From Zhongshania aquatica (lineage in GTDB: Bacteria > Pseudomonadota > Gammaproteobacteria > Pseudomonadales > Spongiibacteraceae), in NCBI RefSeq assembly GCF_027257955.1, contig NZ_JANZNQ010000022.1:1-40342 (forward strand): DNA of 40,342 nucleotides. The letters run 5' to 3'. Position 1 is the stretch's first letter, and each line of letters starts with the position of its first letter. A program made the translations under genes and the position numbers. Shown here in pieces: positions 1-7,475 of the stretch. Below the pieces are notes generated by a model. It saw nothing but the letters and a program-made list of their open reading frames with translations, did no database searches and was not told where the DNA came from.

Positions 1-150
1 GACAGCATATTCACAGACGGAATGATGACCGTTGCCGCCATTGACCGCCTGATTCATCATGCGACCATCATTGAACTTGAGGGCGAAAGTTATCGTAAGC
101 AACAATATGTTGAAAAGGCTAAATCAGCAGTGAAAAGAGAAACCACCTAA
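1..150 (+). CDS. istB: IS21-family helper ATPase IstB, 3' end only
   Basis: An open frame runs from the window edge to a TAA at 148-150, giving the last 49 residues of an IstB-type protein. It contains the typical tail in which a TVAAIDRLIHHA segment is followed by GESYR. In IS21 elements IstB is the AAA+ helper ATPase that works with the IstA transposase. The 5' part and istA would lie to the left of the window, so it is not possible to say whether the element is intact. The tandem terminal repeats directly after the stop support the family call. Confidence 0.85.
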   Translation, partial: DSIFTDGMMTVAAIDRLIHHATIIELEGESYRKQQYVEKAKSAVKRETT

Positions 151-196
151 CCGGCCATCATAGTTGTCGCCGACCGGCCAAGATAGTTGACGCCAG
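151..196. repeat. IS21-type terminal tandem repeats (right end of the element)
   Basis: Two adjacent copies of about 23 bp follow the istB stop at 151-173 and 174-196. Both begin CCGGCCA and share the core ATAGTTG-CGCC. Multiple terminal repeats beside istB are usual for IS21 elements and act as transposase binding sites. The exact outer end of the element was not resolved; it lies somewhere after 196. Confidence 0.7.
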
Positions 197-541
197 ACAT
201 CAGTTTATGGCCAGTCCAGGAAATGGCCGATTAGATGCGCGGGGATTGACGGTGGCAGTAAGAAGGTTGCTACATACATAGTCAATCCTGTGTGTACCTA
301 GATTCAGGGGGCGGCATTTCCGTTTTCGTGGGGTGGTATTCTATCAACATTGTGAGCCTATCCGTCTATAGAATGGTATAGCAGTGGAATATCGCTATGA
401 TTAAGGATTGGAAGATCACAAAAATATAGCAATAACGATATTTACAGGTAAATTTAGCTGCTATGTGAATGTCGTATGTTTGTAGTGTATAATTGTCGTA
501 TATTTGTATAAGATAATTGTCGTATATTTGCGGAGGTTGCC
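197..541. other. Intergenic stretch: IS21 flank and upstream region of the AbiE locus
   Basis: No convincing gene is seen in these 345 bases. The left part is probably the rest of the IS21 end, and the right part is AT-rich and carries the three spaced repeats described separately just before the antitoxin start. The promoter of the toxin-antitoxin locus should be here, but no clear -35/-10 pair stands out. Confidence 0.5.
469..530. promoter_or_regulatory. Three direct repeats with a 24-bp period upstream of the AbiEi-like gene
   Basis: The 14-mer TTGTCGTATATTTG occurs at 493-506 and 517-530, and a variant ATGTCGTATGTTTG at 469-482. The starts are exactly 24 bp apart, so the sites fall at a regular interval of slightly over two helical turns. 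The last copy ends 11 bp before the ATG and abuts the GGAGG ribosome binding site. AbiEi-type antitoxins are known to repress their own promoters by binding repeats, so these are probable operators. That function is inferred. Confidence 0.6.
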
Positions 542-955
542 ATGCGCGTCAAAACGTTGAAAAGTAGAGTCAGGCTCCGTATTAACAAGAGCAAGGGGTC
601 GGTATTTACGCCTGGGGATTTCTTTGACCTCTCGGGTCGTGATCAGGTGGGCCGCGCCTTGCGTGAGCTGGTGGCTGAGGACACGATAATTCGGTTTGGA
701 CAGGGTCTCTACGCCAAGGCTAAGCGGTCGTCAGTGACCGGCGCTATTATTCCCATCAGACCGCTCCCCGATTTGGCGCGAGAGGCCCTTGAGGAAAAGT
801 TAAAGGTGAAGTTGATGCCAAATGCCGATGTGGAGCGCTACAACAGCAGTGAATCAACACAAGTGCCCACCGGCCGTGTTATCACCGTGAAAGGCCGTGT
901 TAATCGCAAGATGTCCTTTAATGGCAAATCGATAAAGCTTCGGAATGTATCCTGA
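542..955 (+). CDS. AbiEi-like antitoxin (DUF6088 family)
   Basis: This 137-residue protein has an N-terminal winged-helix-like segment (residues about 10-60, with the pattern FTPGDFFDL followed by GRALRELVAEDTI and FGQGLYAK) and a C-terminal part typical of DUF6088 / AbiEi-type antitoxins. Such proteins neutralise an AbiEii nucleotidyltransferase toxin and repress their own operon. The ATG has a strong GGAGG five bases upstream. Its 3' end overlaps the start of the toxin reading frame by 11 bases, the translationally coupled order expected for type IV toxin-antitoxin pairs. The gene looks intact although its partner is broken. Confidence 0.75.
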   Translation: MRVKTLKSRVRLRINKSKGSVFTPGDFFDLSGRDQVGRALRELVAEDTIIRFGQGLYAKAKRSSVTGAIIPIRPLPDLAREALEEKLKVKLMPNADVERYNSSESTQVPTGRVITVKGRVNRKMSFNGKSIKLRNVS

Positions 956-1864
956 TCCCCTAGTCATTGCAGAGATTGCGTCGGAACTGGTTATAGATCC
1001 GGCGTTTATCGAAAAGGACTGGTATGCAGTCCAAGTCCTGCGTGCGGTCGCTGCCCACGAGAGTGATGAGATGGTAACGATCTTCTCGGGCGGCACGTCG
1101 CTCTCGAAGGGCCACCAGTAATTGAGCGCTTTTCTGAAGATCTGGATTTTTGGTGCAAGTACAAGAACGAGAGTACGCAAGCGCACCACAAAAAAGTGAG
1201 GCGCCGGTACCGAGAATCGATGCTGGCGACACTGAGTGGTGTTGAGCATATAGATTTAGATCCTGAGTCCGTAGGTAAGGGGAGTGAGCATTTTAAGGTC
1301 CCGCTGCTCTACCCAAAGAATTTTGAGATTTCTTCTGCGCTTAGGACGGATTTGTTGGTGGAGTTTAGCTTCACACAGCCTCATGAAGCGCCGGTACTAA
1401 AGCCCATTCAGTCGATTATCGCTAAGTACACTGGTGGCGAGCCAGAAGTTGAGATCCTTTGCCTGCCTCCGATAGAGATCGCTGGTGACAAAATCAATGC
1501 GCTGATGTGGAGGACACTAAATCTCGTGCGTGGTGATGAGAACTACGATCCGGCCACCATACGCCACCTGCATGATTTAACGGCATTGCATGGGGAGATC
1601 ATGGCAAACCCCGCGTTGTTTGTTAGTCTTGCGCACAGAGCCTTTGCCGCCGATCAGCTACGTGGGCCGCGGATGCTAGAAGACCCGCTCTATGAATCAT
1701 TGGTGCGCGCACATAGACAGATAGGCAACAAAAAATCGAGTAGCGCCGAGTATCGTACATTTGTCGACGCCATGTCTTATGCTGACGATGACAATACGAT
1801 ATCGTTTGAGCTGGCGCTGGACAGCTTTGAGCGTCTCGTGGCGCTATTCGCGCCCGAAAGTTAA
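945..1864 (+). pseudogene. Frameshifted AbiEii-type nucleotidyltransferase toxin
   Basis: The frame starting at ATG 945 encodes the N terminus including the nucleotidyltransferase motif GGTSLSKG, but hits TAA at 1119-1121 after 58 residues. From 1112 the protein continues in another frame with PPVIERFSEDLDF, the second conserved motif of the AbiEii/AbiGii family, and then runs uninterrupted to 1864. The junction needs a net change of one base (one missing) around 1109-1115. Put together the product would be about 306 residues. AbiEii toxins transfer nucleotides to a cellular target and arrest growth or abort phage infection. As written this one would yield only a 58-residue fragment, unless frameshifting or a sequencing error is involved. 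Confidence 0.75.
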
Positions 1865-1888
1865 CTCACGTCAGCCGCTGGCTAAACT

Positions 1889-2089
1889 TTGATTCACTCC
1901 CATTTGGACCTGCATGTGACTACCCACCCTGAACCGCCCGTTGCTCTCGTCAAAACATGGATTACGCTATTCACCTCGGACCAAGACCAAGAGGTTAAAG
2001 ACCGCGCGTCCGAAATGCTGCTAAAAGCCTTTGGCGACATGAAGGCGGTTGCTGCCTTTGTCGAAAAGCACAAAATTCAACTGCGCTAG
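1889..2089 (+). CDS. Small protein of unknown function
   Basis: A 66-codon frame from TTG 1889, with a second possible start at GTG 1916 that would give 57 residues. The product is predicted helical (runs such as EVKDRASEMLLKAFGDMKAVAAFVEK), has no signal peptide, no membrane segment and no motif I recognise. It lies 24 bases after the broken toxin gene, which may make it a third cistron of that locus or an independent remnant. No strong ribosome binding site is visible before either start. It could be non-coding. Confidence 0.35.
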   Translation: MIHSHLDLHVTTHPEPPVALVKTWITLFTSDQDQEVKDRASEMLLKAFGDMKAVAAFVEKHKIQLR

Positions 2090-2159
2090 GTGCAATCCGC
2101 ATTACAAGACCTTCTCTGATCTTTGTTTCAGATGCATTATATTTAGGCGGTTCGTTGGA

Positions 2160-3080
2160 TTACGCTACTAATCTCCCTGCTACGTCGCCTAGCCGAATCT
2201 CAACTGTACATCCCGCATTAAACGTTAAAAAGTCACTCTCAATTCCGTCTGAAAATATGACCCCATTCTCCGGCATAAAAGATTCTACTCGCAGCGGGCT
2301 TAGTTCATTGACCTCGCCACGTGTTAACGTCGTGCCGGTTTGCTTGCTGGGGAAGGGCTCTCTTACCGTGAACATCAGCATCTTGGCATCCCATGCAAAA
2401 CCGCTGCCGACATGTGGGTCTGTCATTGTGCCAGTAATACCCTGCGCCATGGCGAGTAGGCTTTGGTACCAGCCGGTGGAGCCTAAGCCAGTAGATACGA
2501 TGATGCCTGATGAACTCTGTACTTCGCTGCGCTCTCCCCAGTGGAGTGCATAGCGGGCAGAGGTGTGGCTTTTAGGGCCAATAAATAAATCGTTCACGGC
2601 CAGCATGGTTTGGCCGTCGTTGGTGCTCGCCCTGGCGAGGGTGATCTCCTTGTGGCTTCGCTTTCTGCGAAGCACTTCGTCGATAACTAACGGTAGATCT
2701 GCGGGTACAAAGGGCAGTAAAACACCATCCCAACGTTGTGAGTCAGGATTGATCGCGATCACAGGATTTCCATTCAGGTACTTCAACGTATTGGCGACTA
2801 AACCGTCTTGCCCAATGACAACAACGGTATCATCAGTATTAAACCTGTAGCTCGGTAGCATTGCGCGTTCAAGAACCTGAACTCGACCGCGCGCTTCTAG
2901 AGTGCGACGGGCTTGTTCCAAAATGTGCCGGTAGTCTTTGTCTTCTTGCTGATAGTCTGCAAAGTCAGCCCCCGATTGTTCAAGGTAGAAGCGGGCTTGT
3001 TGGACGGTGTTAAACCGTTCAACAAGTTCTGCCAGTCGTGTTTTGCGATGAATGAGGATAATCCGTGTGCTTTGATCCAT
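2160..3080 (-). CDS. NAD(+)/sugar kinase-like protein
   Basis: This 306-residue protein carries the NAD-kinase fold signatures in order: a diphosphate-binding loop GQDG around residue 90 (usually GGDG), NPDSQRWDG near 112, a NDLFIG segment in the middle, and STGLGSTGW further on, equivalent to the STPTGSTAY region. NAD kinases phosphorylate NAD to NADP; the GQDG variant makes the exact substrate uncertain. It begins about ten bases after the SPFH gene ends, with AAGGAG upstream, so the two are an operon. ATG 3080 is preferred; a GTG one codon earlier is possible. The neighbouring NrtR-type regulator fits a role in NAD metabolism. Confidence 0.75.
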   Translation of the reverse strand: MDQSTRIILIHRKTRLAELVERFNTVQQARFYLEQSGADFADYQQEDKDYRHILEQARRTLEARGRVQVLERAMLPSYRFNTDDTVVVIGQDGLVANTLKYLNGNPVIAINPDSQRWDGVLLPFVPADLPLVIDEVLRRKRSHKEITLARASTNDGQTMLAVNDLFIGPKSHTSARYALHWGERSEVQSSSGIIVSTGLGSTGWYQSLLAMAQGITGTMTDPHVGSGFAWDAKMLMFTVREPFPSKQTGTTLTRGEVNELSPLRVESFMPENGVIFSDGIESDFLTFNAGCTVEIRLGDVAGRLVA

Positions 3081-3093
3081 CACTGCAACTCCT

Positions 3094-4113
3094 TCACCCG
3101 TTATAGTCTTTGAGTAAGCTGTTTAGGGTATCTGGACCGATATGCAGGCTGCCAATCTTGTTTGCATTGACGGCGAAGTTGTCCATGGCTACCGCAAACA
3201 GTTGCTGCGGATCCATACTGGCCATGGCCATCGCTTTGACGTACTCAACAGGTACCGAGCTGGCAGCTTTGGCCCGAATCTCAATGGCGTATGCCTCAGC
3301 ATCGGCTTCAATTTTCTTGTTGGTTTGCGCCAGCTCTACTAGTGCTTTACGAGTCTCCTCTGCGCTGATATCCGCAGTCATCTGCTCCGCACGTGTTTCG
3401 GCGCGCTTGCGGGTCAGAGTGCGCTGATTATCTAACTCTGCCTCGGCGATTTCCTGCTGCTTATTGTTAATTGTCATTTCCGTTTGCAGCTCGGCTTCTT
3501 TGATAGTCCGCTCCTGCTCAACGGCGGATTTCCGGCGATCGTAAATAGCGTCATCAGCATCTTTAAGAATAGATTCGCGGGCTTCAGCCTCAAGTGCCTT
3601 GGCTGTTTCTGGTGTGGGGGTGAGTGCGACCAGCATGGCGTCTATCACGGTAATCCCCAGTTGCTGCAAAGGTGTGCTGCTTATAAGTGCGGTCTTAAGG
3701 CGTGTATCTAACTCCTTGAGACGCGTTAAGGCTTGACGTAGTGTGGTGGTTTGAATCTCTTCTTGTATCACCCCTTGCGCCACACGAACTACTCGATCAC
3801 CTAACGTGGTTGGATCCTCTGAGATGTATTCCTTGCCGTTTTCGTTCAAGGTGAAGTTCAACATGTCGGACAACTTCTGTGGATCGGCTGCTCTGTAACT
3901 GAGTTGGCCCTGCACGCGCAGATGTTGGTAGTCGGCCGTTTGCAAATTGAAGATGAAAGGCACGTCCTTCGCGCTCATCGGTATTGCGGTGAGCGAGGTC
4001 TTGGGTGCGTAGTAGAAAAAGCTTAAGCCTTTCCCTTGGCGTTTGATTTGTCCGCTGCTCGTTTGAATAACATGAACAGTGGGGTCTGCTTTGAAGTATT
4101 GAAAACCTAGCAT
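3094..4113 (-). CDS. SPFH / band-7 domain protein
   Basis: A protein of 339 residues with an SPFH domain in the first 200 residues, followed by a long charged helical region rich in E, A, R and K (roughly 190-290) that should form a coiled coil, and a short C-terminal tail. SPFH proteins assemble on membranes as scaffolds; no clear transmembrane helix is seen here. The start is placed at ATG 4113 because AAAAGGAG lies just upstream. A longer in-frame version from 4173 would read through a perfect inverted repeat and is unlikely. It is the first gene of a two-gene unit with the NAD-kinase-like protein and is divergent from the Nudix regulator. Confidence 0.75.
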   Translation of the reverse strand: MLGFQYFKADPTVHVIQTSSGQIKRQGKGLSFFYYAPKTSLTAIPMSAKDVPFIFNLQTADYQHLRVQGQLSYRAADPQKLSDMLNFTLNENGKEYISEDPTTLGDRVVRVAQGVIQEEIQTTTLRQALTRLKELDTRLKTALISSTPLQQLGITVIDAMLVALTPTPETAKALEAEARESILKDADDAIYDRRKSAVEQERTIKEAELQTEMTINNKQQEIAEAELDNQRTLTRKRAETRAEQMTADISAEETRKALVELAQTNKKIEADAEAYAIEIRAKAASSVPVEYVKAMAMASMDPQQLFAVAMDNFAVNANKIGSLHIGPDTLNSLLKDYNG

Positions 4114-4128
4114 GGTGGCGCTCCTTTT

Positions 4129-4173
4129 GTGGCGATAAGACACTATGTGATTTAGATAGTGTCTTATCGCCAC
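4129..4173. promoter_or_regulatory. Perfect 18-bp inverted repeat upstream of the SPFH-NAD kinase unit
   Basis: The arms GTGGCGATAAGACACTAT (4129-4146) and ATAGTGTCTTATCGCCAC (4156-4173) are exact reverse complements separated by nine bases. On the minus strand the repeat ends immediately before the ribosome binding site of the SPFH gene. It may be an operator for the divergently encoded NrtR-type protein, since this regulator class binds palindromes near NAD genes. If it is transcribed, it would form a very stable 5'-leader hairpin next to the Shine-Dalgarno sequence. Which of these applies is not visible from sequence. Confidence 0.65.
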
Positions 4174-4204
4174 TTATGCGTCAAGTATTTTTAGTGGCTT
4201 TTGG

Positions 4205-4216
4205 ACAATTAATTGT
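4205..4216. promoter_or_regulatory. 12-bp palindrome in the promoter region of the Nudix regulator
   Basis: ACAATTAATTGT is a perfect palindrome 57 bases before the regulator start, next to a TAGAAT that could serve as a -10 box. It could be a second, autoregulatory operator, but AT-rich palindromes of this length also arise by chance. Confidence 0.3.
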
Positions 4217-4272
4217 TAGAATTTAGCTAAGCGATTGAAGCTAATGCAAAAACGTTCGAGCTGAGGTGTGTC

Positions 4273-4980
4273 ATGGCCAAATCACCGGCCCCGTACAATA
4301 TCCATGATTATGATGTGCCGCTAACCACGGTAGACAGTGTGCTATTCACGGTTCACGACGAGAAGCTTAAGGTTCTCCTCGTACAGCGTGGCAATGCGCC
4401 TTTTGCCGGCAAGTGGGGATTGCCTGGTGGGTTTATCGAGCAAGGCACTGATGTGGATTTGGAAATGTGTGCTATCCGCAAGCTGAAAGAAAAGACGGGA
4501 ATTGCGCCACCTTATATTGAGCAATTGCTCTCGCAGGGCGGGGCAAGCCGGGACCCTCGTGGCTGGAGCGTTACCATTGTTTTCTATGCATTAGTGGCCC
4601 ATGTGAACTGTGAGCCACACATCGATTCGGTGACCGACGTACAGTGGCGGGAGGTCAGTGCGTTGAGTGCCAAAGACTTGGCTTTTGATCACGGACAAAT
4701 CATTCAGCTTGCGCACGAGCGACTCCAGCAAAAGGCCCTGTATTCGATTGTGCCAGCCTATGCGCTGCCGAATGAGTTTACTTTTACCGAGTTACAGGCC
4801 CTCCATGAAGTCATTATCGGGACGACCCTTGAGAAAAAATCATTTAGGCGCCGCATCGAGAAGGCAGAGCTATTGATAGATACTGGAAAATCTACGGTCG
4901 CCCGAGGCAGGCCAGCCAAACTTTATAAGGTGAAACCTGAGGGGCGGGCTTACCGCTTTGTGCGGAATTTAGAATCGTAG
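4273..4980 (+). CDS. nrtR: NrtR-type transcriptional regulator (Nudix-like domain plus winged helix)
   Basis: The 235-residue protein has an N-terminal Nudix-like domain (about 15-145) and a C-terminal winged-helix domain (about 155-230, with FTFTELQALHEVI and the GRPAKLYKV wing). That is the architecture of NrtR, a repressor of NAD biosynthesis genes that senses ADP-ribose-type ligands. The Nudix box is degenerate: where active enzymes have R-E-x-x-E-E it reads R69-K-L-K-E73-K74, so hydrolysis is probably lost, as in many NrtR proteins. The divergent NAD-kinase-like gene and the strong inverted repeat between them support a regulatory role. A Nudix hydrolase annotation would be the less likely alternative. 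Confidence 0.8.
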   Translation: MAKSPAPYNIHDYDVPLTTVDSVLFTVHDEKLKVLLVQRGNAPFAGKWGLPGGFIEQGTDVDLEMCAIRKLKEKTGIAPPYIEQLLSQGGASRDPRGWSVTIVFYALVAHVNCEPHIDSVTDVQWREVSALSAKDLAFDHGQIIQLAHERLQQKALYSIVPAYALPNEFTFTELQALHEVIIGTTLEKKSFRRRIEKAELLIDTGKSTVARGRPAKLYKVKPEGRAYRFVRNLES

Positions 4981-5019
4981 TACACCTGAAGGACAGTTCT
5001 TGGAAAGGCGGGGCGTGTA

Positions 5020-5487
5020 ATGACTGAGAAAAAAGCCATTGTGTACGTAGATATGGATCATGTTCTTTGCGACTATGCTACCGGCTTTGCGCGTCATAAA
5101 GCCAAGTATCCAAACCTGGCTTTTCCGCAAAGCGTGCCAGGGCTATATGAAAGTCTTGGTCCGATGCCTGATGCAATCGACTCGTATATGTGGTTGCACG
5201 AGCACCCAGCATTGGATGTATATATCTTGACGGCGCCGTCAGTAAAGAACCCTCATTGTTACGCGGAAAAGCGGATTTGGGTCGAAAACCATTTGGGAAT
5301 GGCGGTTGTACAAAATCTGATAATCAGTCCGCATAAACTTCTTAGCAAAGGCGATTATCTCATCGACGATATGCCGTCGGGAAAAGGGCAGGATCGTTTC
5401 GACGGAAAATTAATATTATATGGTTCTGAGGAGTTTCCGAATTGGGTAGGTGTGACCAAGTACTTTAAATCGCAAATTGAATGTTAA
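5020..5487 (+). CDS. 5'(3')-deoxyribonucleotidase, NT5C-type HAD phosphatase
   Basis: A 155-residue HAD-family protein. Motif I is DMDHVLCDY with the nucleophile and acid/base aspartates at 11 and 13, motif II is in YILTAPS, and the acidic motif IV is LIDDMPS. This pattern and length fit the bacterial NT5C/YorS-like deoxyribonucleotidases that dephosphorylate nucleoside monophosphates. It lies 39 bases after the NrtR-type gene on the same strand, probably in one transcript, so the locus groups an NAD-kinase-like enzyme, a regulator and a nucleotidase. Substrate preference cannot be read from sequence. Confidence 0.75.
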   Translation: MTEKKAIVYVDMDHVLCDYATGFARHKAKYPNLAFPQSVPGLYESLGPMPDAIDSYMWLHEHPALDVYILTAPSVKNPHCYAEKRIWVENHLGMAVVQNLIISPHKLLSKGDYLIDDMPSGKGQDRFDGKLILYGSEEFPNWVGVTKYFKSQIEC

Positions 5488-5964
5488 ACGAAATGATTTG
5501 TTTCGAAGGCGCTAAAGAAGTCGATCTTATACTGCTGTAAACATTGCGCTGCTTTTTTTCGGCTTATAATTTCGCCAAACGAAATTCTATTATGACGGCA
5601 TTTACGTGCACTATAAACGCCCCTGACTATAAATACATACTTATGGCGAGGTAGAAGATGCTAATGTAGCGTAAAAAAGTTTGGTATATTTCTTGGTTTA
5701 GCTGCGTTGCATAAGCCGCAAATTTACAATAATTGGCAAATTCAGTTTCGAAAGCTTGATAAATTAGCAGAACATAGGACGAATTTCGTATGTTCCCGAG
5801 CTTTTGCCTAGATATAGAAATTTGCACTTATTGTGAAGGAAGTTGCACAGTACGTCAGTTATTGCCGTAGCTTTAGCGCGAAAATGTGGCATCGTGCAAT
5901 TTAGCGATAGTTAGATTGTGTTATCGCATAAGAAAATAATGAAGTATTTGTGAGGAAGTGAAAA
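5488..5964. other. AT-rich intergenic region upstream of the flavoprotein gene
   Basis: These 477 bases contain no convincing coding frame. A weak inverted repeat, CGAAA/TTTCG, follows the nucleotidase stop but lacks a T-run. The last part should hold the promoter of the flavoprotein gene, whose start has a clear GAGGAAG ribosome binding site. The shift to a more AT-rich composition here marks the probable left border of the catabolic cluster. Confidence 0.45.
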
Positions 5965-7365
5965 ATGACAGTAGTTCTCGAAGCCGATTATTTAGTTGTT
6001 GGTGCCGGCGGGATGGGTATGGCGTTCGCGGATGAGATACTTTCTCATAGCGAAGCTTCTATTATCATTATTGACAAAAATTTTAGTCCCGGTGGTCATT
6101 GGAATTACGCATATCCTTTCGTGCGTCTTCATCAAACATCAACATGTTACGGGGTAAACTCCACGGAGTTGGGTGGGGATCAGCGAGATGAATTTGGTTT
6201 GAATAAAGGGTGCTATGAGTTAGCGAGCGGTCGTGAAGTAGTAGCTTACTTCGATAACGTGATGCGGCGGCGATTCCTGCCTTCTGGGCGAGTTCAATAT
6301 ATTCCCATGTGCGAATATGACAAAGAGTCTGGTACCGCTAAAAACTTAGTAAGTGGCGAAATATACGAGTTTCGTGCAAAGAAAATAGTTGATTCAACAT
6401 ATTTGAATGTGACTGTACCTTCACAGCGTGCCCCCACCTTCGACTTGTCAGCGGATGCAAAAGCTGTGGCGGTCAATGAATTGCCTAGAGTGGCTCCGTA
6501 CTATGATAATTTTGTTATTGTGGGGTCGGGTAAAACCGGGATGGATGCTGTGTTGTTTTTGTTAAGCAATGGCATTGATCCTGACCGAATAACTTGGATT
6601 ATGCCAGCCGACGCGTGGATGTTTGACCGGTTTACTGTTGATCCAGGTAGGAAGTTTAGTGATCCAGTGACGCAATATGCTATTGGCATATTACAGTGCG
6701 CACTTGAAGCCGAAAATTATCGTGATTTTTACGATCGTCTTGCGGGTCGTGAATTGATTGTCCAGCTAGATTCGGCAATCAAGCCTACACGTTGGCGTTG
6801 CGCAACTTTCACCCCTCTTGAGCTTGAGCAGTTACGTAGAGTTAAAAATATCGTACGGATGGGCTATCTTGAAGCTGTGACTAATACAGAAATGAAATTG
6901 TCTAAAGGGGGGCATCCCGTTCCCAGTAATGCCATTTTCATTGATTGCGCTGCAGATGGCTTGCCTAAAGTGCCGGAAGTTAAAGTGTTTGATGGTAATA
7001 GGATTACATTGCAGACTGTCCGCATGTGTCAGCAGGTCTACAGTGCTGGCTTCATAGGTAACGTTGAATGTAATGTTGATGCCGATGAAGACCGCAAGAA
7101 TGAGCTGTGTCGCGCCGTTCCTCTGCCGTACCTTGAAATTGATTACTTACGTTGTGCTCTGAAAAATACTATAAATATGTCTGTTTGGTTAACTGAGCCA
7201 GCGGTTGTGAAATGGATTAACGAGTCGCGAACTGATCTATTTAGTCCGCTACTTGATTTTGATGATCCTGAGATCGCTGCAAATATTCAAGCTATGGGTG
7301 AGCTAATTCAGCAAGCAATTCCGAAAATGGAGTCGCTATTAAGCGAAGGTATGCAGACTGCTTAG
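5965..7365 (+). CDS. FAD/NAD(P)-dependent oxidoreductase, monooxygenase-like
   Basis: A 466-residue flavoprotein with a FAD-binding Rossmann motif GAGGMG at 13-18, a GGHWNY segment at 43-48 resembling the GGxW of flavin monooxygenases, and a second dinucleotide-binding motif GSGKTG at 187-192 for NAD(P)H. The two-Rossmann layout places it near FMO and Baeyer-Villiger-type proteins, but the typical FxGxxxHxxxW fingerprint is not seen. It is not StyA-like. It is transcribed alone and followed by a good terminator. Its place at the edge of an epoxide-isomerase and aldehyde-dehydrogenase cluster suggests an oxidative step on the substrate, which is inference. Substrate unknown. Confidence 0.65.
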   Translation: MTVVLEADYLVVGAGGMGMAFADEILSHSEASIIIIDKNFSPGGHWNYAYPFVRLHQTSTCYGVNSTELGGDQRDEFGLNKGCYELASGREVVAYFDNVMRRRFLPSGRVQYIPMCEYDKESGTAKNLVSGEIYEFRAKKIVDSTYLNVTVPSQRAPTFDLSADAKAVAVNELPRVAPYYDNFVIVGSGKTGMDAVLFLLSNGIDPDRITWIMPADAWMFDRFTVDPGRKFSDPVTQYAIGILQCALEAENYRDFYDRLAGRELIVQLDSAIKPTRWRCATFTPLELEQLRRVKNIVRMGYLEAVTNTEMKLSKGGHPVPSNAIFIDCAADGLPKVPEVKVFDGNRITLQTVRMCQQVYSAGFIGNVECNVDADEDRKNELCRAVPLPYLEIDYLRCALKNTINMSVWLTEPAVVKWINESRTDLFSPLLDFDDPEIAANIQAMGELIQQAIPKMESLLSEGMQTA

Positions 7366-7392
7366 CCTAAGGCTTTTAATTACCCGCAACTT

Positions 7393-7416
7393 GCGCCCTT
7401 AATGGGCGCTTTTTTA
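7393..7416 (+). terminator. Rho-independent terminator after the flavoprotein gene
   Basis: GCGCCC (7393-7398) and GGGCGC (7404-7409) pair around a TTAAT loop and are followed by a run of T. It ends the transcript of the flavoprotein gene. Confidence 0.8.
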
Positions 7417-7475
7417 TAGTTTGCTTCGGAGATTTTGTATTGATCTTCCCGAGTCCTGATTATGGATGGTGGATT

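Noticed and set aside
469-530. Plasmid replication iterons
   Set aside because: Only three copies, directly before an antitoxin gene, and no replication initiator gene in the window; an operator is the simpler reading.
854-1249. A 131-codon minus-strand frame over the AbiEii region
   Set aside because: It lies opposite the two conserved toxin motifs and shows no domain; the plus-strand reading explains the sequence.
3110-3427. Plus-strand frames opposite the SPFH gene
   Set aside because: Shadow frames of a coiled-coil coding region; no motif and no translation signals.
5627-5827. A 66-codon minus-strand frame in the intergenic region before the flavoprotein
   Set aside because: AT-rich, no ribosome binding site, and the product has no recognisable pattern; probably chance.
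5965-7365. Reading the flavoprotein as the styrene monooxygenase StyA
   Set aside because: StyA has a single N-terminal FAD motif of the GAGTAGL type and no second NAD(P) motif; the sequence and layout here differ, and no StyB reductase accompanies it.
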